From the NCBI GenBank assembly GCA_963377175.1, contig CAUJNA010003749.1:1135383-1199382 (forward strand): a DNA stretch of 64,000 nucleotides, written 5' to 3'. The notes beneath the pieces are model-generated. The model made no database searches and was not told the origin of the DNA. It saw only the letters and a program-made list of their open reading frames with translations. The position numbers were made by a program, and so were the translations under genes. The stretch comes from Effrenium voratum. Taxonomy: Eukaryota; Sar; Dinophyceae; Suessiales; Symbiodiniaceae. Numbering within the stretch: the stretch's first letter is position 1; each line of letters begins with the position of its first letter. Positions 46,401 through 52,397 of this stretch are shown here, one piece after another.

Positions 46401-47682
46401 GGTCTGTGATAAGCCTAGTGACATTGAAATCGTCGCTTACTGCGATGCCGATCTCGCTGGAGATCGTACCGATTCCAAGAGTACATCTGGTGTCCTTATT
46501 TGCCTAGTCGGCCCAAGGACATATGTTCCCATTACCGCAGTTAGCAAGAAGCAAACTTCGGTATCCAAATCGACTCCCGAAGCGGAGATCGTTGCACTAG
46601 ATCATGGCGTGGCCAAGGAAGGCATGCCACTTGCACAGCTTTGGCAGTTTGCTATCGGTCAAGGCACCGGTAAGCCTGTCACGGTGAATTGTATGGAAGA
46701 TAATGAGGCCGCATGCCGCATCATTATCACTGGGAACAACCCAAACATGCGATATATGTCGCGTACTCAGCGAATCGACATTAGTTGGCTCAATGAAGTC
46801 TACAATGAGCAGATTTTTCGATTCGTAGCATGTCCATCGCATTACCAAGGCGCGGACATTCTCACCAAAGCGTGCGTAGATAAGGTGACATGGGGTAGGA
46901 ATTTGCAGACTTTAGGAATGTTTAATCCAGGATTCCTGGAGAAATTCATTAGCCATCCCACCCTCCCTGTCGTAAAGCCTGCTGCACCTGTTCTCCCCCC
47001 AATTAGGGGGGTACGCATGGAAACCGATCAAAATTCATTTTTCAACAAATTCATCCAGTTAGCTGAATCCAGCTACATGGTTTTTGACATAGTTGAGGAT
47101 CGATCAAACGTTTGCGATGCGCGAAACGTTTTCGTCGATTCTGAGCTTGGCATAACGCCTGAACCTCAGTTTGGTAGATGGCTTACCTACTTTGTTAGAC
47201 CGGCCAATCTTTGCCCTGTTATCCCTAGACGGGGTACAATTGAAGGCTCCAGACCTAACATTTTGTTATGTAGATATAGCAGTTTGATCGATGCATCCAC
47301 GCGAGGGAATTGGAGCAAGATCAGGCGCGCACGTGACCAGGTAGAGCAGTGCCAATCATGTCTAAACGACTTAATTGAGCACGCGCTGAACACGGAGTTT
47401 TCCGTAGGCATTTTCATACAGCCAAATACCTGGATTGCTAATCGCGATGTTCTTGTCAAGCTTGGCGTAAACCGCTATAGCCGTGTTGTACACTATTGCT
47501 CATGTCTTGTAAATAAGGATCATGTGCATGCGTTGACATTAATTTGTATTTCACGACATGTGAACTCTTTCCCAGTTTTCAAATGCAACAGGATGTATCG
47601 CACTACACGTGTTGATCCTCTTGTGCATGATTTAGTTGTAAAATATGTGTCCCGCGCTGCTCTTCAAACAGTCTCGAGTTGA
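40417..47682 (+). CDS. pol: Copia-type Pol polyprotein with embedded methyltransferase-like and dUTPase domains
   Basis: The 2421-residue frame opens at 40402 and its first ATG is at 40531. Domains in order (residue 1 = codon at 40417): aspartic protease with ADTG (D239) and a SIGRRC flap-side motif; pre-integrase H-H-C-C finger (HMMSHLPKNPFCPHC); integrase core D465, D527, E558; two related DHW...(R)HHV/VHV segments at about 660 and 920; Rossmann/C5-methyltransferase-like domain (about 1115-1330); complete dUTPase (about 1374-1508); reverse transcriptase with motif A D1679, LYGHPDAG and YVDD (D1770, D1771); RNase H D2010, E2057, D2095. A tail of about 240 residues after RNase H matches nothing I know. 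The D-to-E spacing in integrase is 30 intervening residues rather than the usual 35. All catalytic residues I could check are intact, so the element may be active. Confidence 0.95.
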   Translation: MRGAGRHPQAIGLVACPAHPIAKAYEEYRARFQRPEGTMEWSVTTIGARTLQGTCPGGPNIRAVIRRRTIRLSDNALIDDVDLSVPTRKSVLFRRIPGPIDIRTDFYYLPGKCGQYNSELAKAVRIKLTAHRLNFNDNAEIQQVENIRTRDEPRPIMNRRSHSRPIHPDRLRQPPEVIAMSEENARILAATTGQIVQLQLGEYVPDNRWARRPRMIRENVPDQMPAMPGPQIEIRWLADTGCPFDLVGMHDIPAQDHRHIKNGRIQHSLQTANGVAGTQGRVDATVESLDEDIEAFVMDNTPSIVSIGRRCADFGYSFRWDAFETPVLISPSGKTVRLDVINNVPYLPKGPVMFGAPNLDACPAIPAMPGPVIAMNDSLYPAAPSEADTPDEGGEVVEIKHPEGYRTEAQLRAEAKTLQHMMSHLPKNPFCPHCQRAKMENVRLHRRGGADAHECTKFGDIVTVDTMVLHGLKDRGVNGETDAVVFYDLATKYIDVLPVFSRSVPNTVEAFHKFMGPEPKIGLLYSDQAREFLAATRRMAWVHHMSTPGMPKTNGIIENKVKLVLHGARVLLRQAGLSPKWWPFAVRAFCAARNLENRGEGTAWGKRNDDRDFPGQLIPFGCLVDFKPIAPKPRRLEKGGLKNASERDDHHKADEIPTKDHWIFDEESGKLVRVHVEPRTKLFKADSVDAPIEPIRLTADRDTWVQYDEENGEMIHSVDWRYGPDSTKELKAPWTGETYFTVKPKEFDPLEDSDYEPEGDDELADDSGPSDHGEDEYSNVPAMPAQKIDPASKAPKFGPVSKPGIFLGYRLEPGGQWKGDYYVADLEHFRNGFSRPSVHQVKRVWRNPEEGYVFPMLAAYERLTREVQLLDTGEGKGLPKADAPTEPDNQLNAVGPGSDHPGDNSNDPVVDSEAPADAPERDHWVRDEESKSWHRHHVDARQAFFGDDKSPLPPGGPSQADVDDYRVTHLTYIDSTQQCIRDDRRILNPGHRVRTQKFWTGVTILYDKGHAPSRAPRVTLAKFKDRLDKVEDLDAGEPKAHTLHGDELDYEQKEKRKERSYSGSGKPNSISSTDWKGMSVGMRRIYIEAEREEALKRARAGEAAPSKPAGPAVIRRRLLIEFACEPDSKLSATMLEQGGDAIRVHKESFDILKNKDMTRLIEIVDQNPGCDLWGSIPCGPWSTWQYVNLSQYGPEFAVELNEARRTSMVMFAAFLRVAKRVRFKGGRIAFEWPRHCLGWKQPFMRRLIDDPDIRCVDVDGCDFGMQTSDGVPIRKQWRIATSCPELANELRGRTCSHEIGYPHARIEGSLTPLTARYPIGMCKAVIKGLYGHKPYAAAPATLGEGDNAPAAPVEVTKADPCAWRRDKDALLVHMLNNYATLPTRQTPGSAGLDLSSCDEIIVPAKGSALVHTGCAFTFPSGVYGRIAPRSGLAVKHMLDVGAGVIDPDFSGEVRVMLFNHSDYEFRVRPGDRIAQLILEKVMIIDAKITVKQPDVTVRGVNGFGSTGGYPAGPAIGLNGDPVPPMPRSNKASGHQPNLQGIPTFYACVARPVTKKEQAGNDKARAALLKEWTKLRKLGCWDESKVREWKKVAAEARANGKTVHVGRIFDICVEKNHELPEDDPNRKYKGRVVFEGCFVRDQSNHWAMFSEATSCPATMAAGKMCDAYGMLPGHALQVSDGESAYTQAKLLGPTTWVRIPKDQWPQAWVDAGYDDPVCPLILALYGHPDAGTFWEKHCEARLIEVGFIRVPEWPSVFYHPKYKLFLVVYVDDFKMGGPSANLSIGWDLIGRVITMEPPGTLKRYLGCEHEFAAADVQGFFDPRTAWTVDHPPSKEMPDIRFGEKRLRADEVKFDPARVKIIKYNEACFMEACVDRYKELCLPKYPRPLVKAETPFLDESKPEFDENPINPEVDQLFGQPSPCPTDVIAEQPGVLGDAAAAVLMKILYGARMGRYDLIRPVQALASRITKWNRLCDKKLHRIVSYINSTLDLHLYGWVCDKPSDIEIVAYCDADLAGDRTDSKSTSGVLICLVGPRTYVPITAVSKKQTSVSKSTPEAEIVALDHGVAKEGMPLAQLWQFAIGQGTGKPVTVNCMEDNEAACRIIITGNNPNMRYMSRTQRIDISWLNEVYNEQIFRFVACPSHYQGADILTKACVDKVTWGRNLQTLGMFNPGFLEKFISHPTLPVVKPAAPVLPPIRGVRMETDQNSFFNKFIQLAESSYMVFDIVEDRSNVCDARNVFVDSELGITPEPQFGRWLTYFVRPANLCPVIPRRGTIEGSRPNILLCRYSSLIDASTRGNWSKIRRARDQVEQCQSCLNDLIEHALNTEFSVGIFIQPNTWIANRDVLVKLGVNRYSRVVHYCSCLVNKDHVHALTLICISRHVNSFPVFKCNRMYRTTRVDPLVHDLVVKYVSRAALQTVSS
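43750..44400 (+). other. Rossmann / C5-cytosine-methyltransferase-like domain within Pol
   Basis: Sequence order fits a SAM-dependent C5-methyltransferase. A hydrophobic strand then IEFACEPDS (E1121) stands where motif I should be. DLWGSIPCGPWS with C1178 stands where the catalytic PCQ motif IV should be. IAFEWPRHC (E1231) stands where the ENV motif VI should be. Motif IV reads PCG, not PCQ, and motif I lacks the usual Gly-rich loop, so activity is uncertain. Dinoflagellate LTR elements with captured C5-methyltransferases are known from the literature; whether this domain belongs to that lineage needs a profile search. Confidence 0.5.
44536..44940 (+). other. dut: Trimeric-type dUTPase domain within Pol
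   Basis: All five dUTPase motifs are present in order: GSAGLDL (motif 1, D1393), GRIAPRSGLAVK (motif 2), GAGVIDPDFSGEV (motif 3, with the catalytic Asp kept and the usual Tyr replaced by Phe), RPGDRIAQLI (motif 4) and GVNGFGSTGG (motif 5). The enzyme hydrolyses dUTP to dUMP and limits uracil incorporation during reverse transcription. Such domains occur in several retroviruses and some LTR retrotransposons. Here it sits between the methyltransferase-like domain and reverse transcriptase. Confidence 0.93.
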
Positions 47683-48035
47683 ATAGACTTGATGGACATT
47701 ATTCACTACAGCATTAGTCATGCTGCACTAACAACCGCAAATTCGCGACATTAGTTCAGGCACATTCGCCTCAAGTAGCTGGTTTGTGTTTGTGTTAGTT
47801 TCCGCCCGGGTGGGCATGTTCATAGGATAGCTTTGCAGTTTCCTATGCAGTTGTGTAGTGGGATCGTTGTCAATGCACGACCGTTTATTGTTAGGCATGA
47901 CCATATTCGGTCCTAGACCTGGGGAATTGCCCCTCCATACTGATACAGTTGACACTCGAGGTTTACACACCTTTGAGTGATTATTCATTTCTGTGTTGGT
48001 GTTACCCTACTGCTTCCCGGGCGCAGACTCGCGCC
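47683..48035 (+). promoter_or_regulatory. Non-coding spacer between Pol and ORF4, with a possible trans-splice acceptor
   Basis: I see no convincing coding across these 353 bp. The end is pyrimidine-rich with several CT/TT runs and a GCGCAG just before ACTCGCGCCATGG, the ORF4 start. ORF1 has a similar TAG-GACTC-ATGG context. In dinoflagellates such an AG could accept the spliced leader and give ORF4 its own mRNA. This is inference only. Confidence 0.35.
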
Positions 48036-48455
48036 ATGGCAGCGGCTGCATCCGCGGCCAGCGGAGCGGCGGGCGCTGCCCCGCGCTCGAGAGGTTCCTC
48101 TTTGGCGGCGCGGCAGCAGGCGGTCTACATGAACCCGAACAGCGCCTGCAACTTGGGTCCGCTCCCAGCCGGAGCGAAGAACGCAGCCAATGCGCTGTCC
48201 GATGAAAGGCCTACTCGGCTATCGGAAAACCTTAGGATTTGTTACCCGCACTTGACGGCAATGTCCGATCAGTACGGTAGTCGCACCACTGCTGAGACGC
48301 AGTTGGTGCAGGTCAAGGAAGGCGTCAAAGACCCTCAAGTCATCGGTGCTTTTTCCGGCATTTTCAACCTTCTGGAAGAAGTCCTTCGTCCCGGCTCTCA
48401 AGAAATACCGCCGCCTACGCGTGGCTGGTATTCTGCAAGCCATGCTTCTGGGTGA
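48036..48455 (+). CDS. Retrotransposon ORF4, N-terminal segment (frame then breaks)
   Basis: ATG at 48036 starts an Ala/Gly/Ser-rich stretch (MAAAASAASGAAGAAPRSRG) followed by ordinary-looking protein ending in TAETQLVQVKEGVKDPQVIG. After about 48350 the natural-looking sequence moves to the +1 frame, which continues for 700 residues. The switch coincides with a run of five T (48350-48354); four T would give one uninterrupted ORF4 of about 838 residues. So this piece and the next are probably one gene, split by a one-base indel, a sequencing error or programmed frameshifting. The last 30 or so residues in this frame are likely not real protein. Confidence 0.7.
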   Translation: MAAAASAASGAAGAAPRSRGSSLAARQQAVYMNPNSACNLGPLPAGAKNAANALSDERPTRLSENLRICYPHLTAMSDQYGSRTTAETQLVQVKEGVKDPQVIGAFSGIFNLLEEVLRPGSQEIPPPTRGWYSASHASG

Positions 48456-50553
48456 AGTGGAGCTGAGTGACCAAAGCGTCTACACGGCTGCCATAATCAT
48501 CTGTGAGGCGATGCCGCGAGAGCCGGAGCTCCACTGCGAGCCGACTCGGAACGCGCTGATTGACATGACATTGTCTACCGCCGTTTCCCCTTCACTGGTT
48601 CCCCGAGGCGGGAACTGGCTGTACGAGATGGCGAAGGTCGACTCACGCTGGCAGACCTTTTTCCAAGCGGCGAATAAAAATGTTATTCGCGCCATGCAGT
48701 CGGCCGTTGTAAAGGGTAGGAGAGATTTGCCCTCGAATGTACAGCCGGCAGGAGCCGAGGAGGCGTTCAAGGCCTGGGCATACCAGCGCCCAACTGCCCT
48801 CTGTACCCCACCCAAGGCGGTGGTCGGGTATATGAAGGCAATTTACTGCATCTCAGCCGATGCGCTGACTAAGATGCAAACGGTCAATGCACATGCGTTT
48901 GAAGTAGGATCCATGTGCAAGGAAATTGAGGCCGTGTGGTCCTCCTATGACGATTTTGTGGATTTCTTCACGGAAGAGATAGGGATTGCCCCTACCATAT
49001 TTCACCTGATCGACTGGAAACGCGCGAAGCCGCTTACCATGCCGAGCAAGGAAATCGGGGATTGGCATGCCGGCGATCCTGTGCTTGAGCGCGACGGATA
49101 TCTAGTGTTCCCGATGCGGCACTGTGCAGAGCTCAATGCAGCCAGCATGCATGAGAGATGGGCTCATGGAACTCAATTCTCGTCCCTATGGAACATTTTG
49201 GGCCATGGGAATGCCGTTGCATCGCTCGGAGATGCCGACACGCTAACAGGCGTGTGGACATCGACGAAGCCTGTTTGTCTTGAGAGTTATTACTCTTGTC
49301 TTAGCCATATTGGCCTGGGCGTAACCGCTCGTCTGACACTTTTGCTACGCCCTCTCGGTAAGAACGCCCACGAGGCGTACATGCATACTGAGAAGGGGCC
49401 TGCACACCAACGCGTGATAAGGCAGTTCCGCGTTCGTGTTGATGCAATCGCTCTCAAAGAAGAGACGATTGGTGAAGGGACGTCTGCTGTGGCGGGGAAT
49501 TTGCTGTCGCATAACCCTGCCACGCACCTTTGGAATCCTGTGCTTGAGGTAAACCCTCATTCGGCAGAGGTCGGATGGATACGTCACGGCGCCAACCGCG
49601 TAGCGCTGACCATTGGGGCGGAAATTCCCGCCGGGTCGGTGGCACGTGAGGCGTCGGTTCCCCCGGCCAAGCCCGGTGGCGAGGTGGATTTTAAGTTCTT
49701 TCCTCAGGAGATCCGCGATGTCGGCGAGGTACGATGCTGCCCGCTGTTCGAAACCTGGGAGCACTATGTTCCCGCATCGGAAGGAAAATTCTTTCCATTG
49801 GCTGGCGGCCTCCCCTTTTCAGGGGCTGCTAAGCTCATGTACCACGTGCCAGGGCACGCGGTAGCGCTGCTTGCCAACGCAGCCACTCAATGCAGTGAAT
49901 TCATGAGCGCGATCAGCGGAAACATCTACCCTGACCGTCAGGACCGCCAACCGTATGAGCTTGCGCGGGAGATGTGGGAATCATGGGCGTTCAATGTCCG
50001 GGCTCACATTATCTCCATGATTTGGCCCGTGACGGCGATGGAATACGCCGGCTGCGAGGAGCCGGACAATTTGGGGTTCGTTCTCACAATGCTGGGATAC
50101 GTCAACCCCTCCGCTGCGGCTGGCCTATGCGCCGAGCTGCTAAGCGGATGCAAGCCAAACAAGGTCTCTTACATAGGTGTAGAGGGATCTCGTGTTGTGG
50201 TGCTGGTTGGACCCTCACACTGGGTTACCGGCAGCGCGGGTCAGTCCATTACTGAAGCAAAGCTTCAGGAGCAGTGGACGACCATCCGGACAAAGCTCCC
50301 GGCCAAAACCGGCGAATACGCGCTGGAGGTCGTGGAGATTGAGGAGGAGACCTCAGTAGCTGAGCTCCTCCGTACCGTGGTCAGCCAGAAACTAGCTGAC
50401 CCGGTACATGCAGGTGCTCCTGCGGGCGCTAAAGATGATATATTCATCATCTTTACCAAATGCCTGTGGCTGACCGAATGGCGCAAGTCCGAAACACGTA
50501 TGGTCCCAGCCCCGATGCGGGTAGGATCATCGATGAAAACATCGATGCCATGA
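48346..50553 (+). CDS. Retrotransposon ORF4, main segment; unknown protein with ADP-ribosyltransferase-like stretch
   Basis: About 735 residues, read as the continuation of the 48036 ORF. No family is recognised over most of its length. Around 49150-49330 it reads WAHGTQFSSLWNILGHG, then after about 10 residues GVWTSTKPVCLESYYS. This H-G-T ... G-V-(Y/W)-T-S ... Y pattern is reminiscent of the NAD-binding core of PARP/ART-type ADP-ribosyltransferases. I could not identify a convincing catalytic Glu, so the call is tentative. The rest is mixed globular sequence with regular Trp and Cys. It has no counterpart in standard copia elements. The end overlaps ORF5 by 94 bp (-1 frame). No membrane segments or signal peptide are evident, arguing against an envelope. 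Confidence 0.75.
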   Translation: MLFPAFSTFWKKSFVPALKKYRRLRVAGILQAMLLGEVELSDQSVYTAAIIICEAMPREPELHCEPTRNALIDMTLSTAVSPSLVPRGGNWLYEMAKVDSRWQTFFQAANKNVIRAMQSAVVKGRRDLPSNVQPAGAEEAFKAWAYQRPTALCTPPKAVVGYMKAIYCISADALTKMQTVNAHAFEVGSMCKEIEAVWSSYDDFVDFFTEEIGIAPTIFHLIDWKRAKPLTMPSKEIGDWHAGDPVLERDGYLVFPMRHCAELNAASMHERWAHGTQFSSLWNILGHGNAVASLGDADTLTGVWTSTKPVCLESYYSCLSHIGLGVTARLTLLLRPLGKNAHEAYMHTEKGPAHQRVIRQFRVRVDAIALKEETIGEGTSAVAGNLLSHNPATHLWNPVLEVNPHSAEVGWIRHGANRVALTIGAEIPAGSVAREASVPPAKPGGEVDFKFFPQEIRDVGEVRCCPLFETWEHYVPASEGKFFPLAGGLPFSGAAKLMYHVPGHAVALLANAATQCSEFMSAISGNIYPDRQDRQPYELAREMWESWAFNVRAHIISMIWPVTAMEYAGCEEPDNLGFVLTMLGYVNPSAAAGLCAELLSGCKPNKVSYIGVEGSRVVVLVGPSHWVTGSAGQSITEAKLQEQWTTIRTKLPAKTGEYALEVVEIEEETSVAELLRTVVSQKLADPVHAGAPAGAKDDIFIIFTKCLWLTEWRKSETRMVPAPMRVGSSMKTSMP

Positions 50554-52397
50554 AGGCGTTCGCCAATAAGGGCGGCCGGAGCCAGGCACCGACGATAATC
50601 TTGTCGGGTCCGGGCATCGTCTGGCATGGGACAGCCATGCAGGAGGTCGCAACCACGTTTTTCATGAAGTGCCGCGACGCCGGTTTCCCAGCCTACCCAT
50701 CCAACGCGATGTGGTTCGGCTGCTCGAAGAAGAGCCTAAACGGCGGCGTTGTCGGTCTCGAAAGAGGCGGACACCAGTTTATGGGTCTTGTCTCGGCGTT
50801 CACCGACCTGGTGTGTCTGCTGAGGCGTGAGTACTCAATGAGTGACGAGGTCCGGGAAGCCCTGGCCCTTGCTCTGGATTTCTTGGTAGAACAGGAGCTT
50901 CTGATGAAACCATCGGAGTCATATCTGAGCGCTGCGAAGCAGTGCGGAGTCGGGGCAGGCCTCACACCGGTCGACCGGTGGTCCTCATCTGAGGATGCGC
51001 CATGGGCGGAGGTAATCTCTGCTCCTAGAACGATGTCGAGTGGCCCATGCGCCACACGCCGTGTGTCGTCGGCCAAAGCGCCTGCCGCGGCCGATGCGAG
51101 AGCGTCTGAGCAGCAGTCTGCTCCTCGCCCCAACGCGGGAAATGGGCCACAGACAATGGCTCAGCGCGTCCGGTCCTCGACGCCGCCCGCAACGGGGAGG
51201 CAGAGGCTGGGCCAAGCAATGGCCGATTTCGGCCAGTCGGCCGCAAGTCGCGGTCTCTCGCCGGCTGTTTGCGGCAATCAGAGGGGAACAATACCTGCAA
51301 AGCCAGCGCAGGCGTGCGGGTATAGCCCGACCACGACTGGTGGTCCGTCTAAAACAGGCGGCCACAGAATAGATTTGAAGCCTGCTACCGGGAAGCAGTT
51401 GTTGAAGGCTAAGCCTGATCCTCCCGAGCTTCCCAAGGACGCGTACTCCGATAACTTTCCATCCCTGTCCAAGCGCGAAGCCGCTAACAGATGGAGAGGT
51501 GGGGCCGCAAGGGGTCCCAGCTGCGCACCACCTAAGGTGGGAGGATCGATGCCATGCCTGTCTTCGGCCTCTGGCCCTCCGCCAAAGGGTGCCGCTCCTT
51601 GTGCCAAAGGACCCGAGGTCAAAGCACCTGTGGTCACGGGCGCACCCGTGCCTAACGCGGCAGGTGCTGACGCACCGACCGATGGGGGTTCGGGGGGATG
51701 CGCTCCCGCGAATAGCGAGATCACGCACCCTCGGCCCGAGGTTCCACCGCGGAAGGCAGTGAAGAGCCCCCCGGCTAGTCTGTCTGAGCCGGCGAAGCCT
51801 AACCAGGCGGAGCCGCCACCTAAGCGTGGGGGCAGCGTTCCAGATGTCGCTGGTGGCGTTGGTCAGGATGTACAGCCCGAACCTGCGGATGCAGGCGGGG
51901 CCAAAAGGGCTTCACCCAGCCAAGGCGCTGCGGGTGGAGACAATGATGGGGACGGCGATGGGCCCCTACCTCCCCTGCCGATGAGCTCCCGGGCCGCGAC
52001 GATCCTATGGATGGGAGCGGGACTGGTGGGGATGGTGGGCCCGATCCACCCGATGGCGACGATGATCCGTCTGAACCCGGAGACCATGAAACTGGTCCGG
52101 ATTCGGAATATTATGCGCCCGCTGAAAGCGCGGATGCTTGCATCGTTGTGCATTACCTGTTCCGGAGAGCAGGTTACTCGCCAGCGTTGGCGGCGTGGAG
52201 GAACGGGGCCTGGCCAAGGCGCCTTCTTTACCCCGATCAGGCTGACCACATTGAGGATGCCCTTGCTCTTACTCTGTGGCAAGGCCTGTCGGGGGATGAA
52301 TTTTTCCAGCTGCTGGACAATGCTTCAGCAACTGATCGTCGTTTCGGCGAATACGACTGGGATTACCTGTCAAAGGCCATTCTGTCTGACACGATGA
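50460..52397 (+). CDS. Retrotransposon ORF5: globular N-terminus plus long Ala/Pro/Gly-rich disordered region, unknown function
   Basis: ATG 50460 lies within the ORF4 end. Residues 1 to about 170 look globular (for example SQAPTIILSGPGIVWHGTAM, then a Leu-rich helical stretch). About 175 onward is Ala/Ser/Pro/Gly-rich and likely disordered, with a short YSDNFPSLSKREAANRW motif. Coding character in this frame fades near 51990. From there the -1 frame (ORF6) carries natural-looking acidic sequence, so the last 130 or so residues are probably overrun rather than real. No homologous family is recognised. Position and style suggest ORF4-ORF8 belong to one expression unit. Confidence 0.65.
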   Translation: MPVADRMAQVRNTYGPSPDAGRIIDENIDAMKAFANKGGRSQAPTIILSGPGIVWHGTAMQEVATTFFMKCRDAGFPAYPSNAMWFGCSKKSLNGGVVGLERGGHQFMGLVSAFTDLVCLLRREYSMSDEVREALALALDFLVEQELLMKPSESYLSAAKQCGVGAGLTPVDRWSSSEDAPWAEVISAPRTMSSGPCATRRVSSAKAPAAADARASEQQSAPRPNAGNGPQTMAQRVRSSTPPATGRQRLGQAMADFGQSAASRGLSPAVCGNQRGTIPAKPAQACGYSPTTTGGPSKTGGHRIDLKPATGKQLLKAKPDPPELPKDAYSDNFPSLSKREAANRWRGGAARGPSCAPPKVGGSMPCLSSASGPPPKGAAPCAKGPEVKAPVVTGAPVPNAAGADAPTDGGSGGCAPANSEITHPRPEVPPRKAVKSPPASLSEPAKPNQAEPPPKRGGSVPDVAGGVGQDVQPEPADAGGAKRASPSQGAAGGDNDGDGDGPLPPLPMSSRAATILWMGAGLVGMVGPIHPMATMIRLNPETMKLVRIRNIMRPLKARMLASLCITCSGEQVTRQRWRRGGTGPGQGAFFTPIRLTTLRMPLLLLCGKACRGMNFSSCWTMLQQLIVVSANTTGITCQRPFCLTR

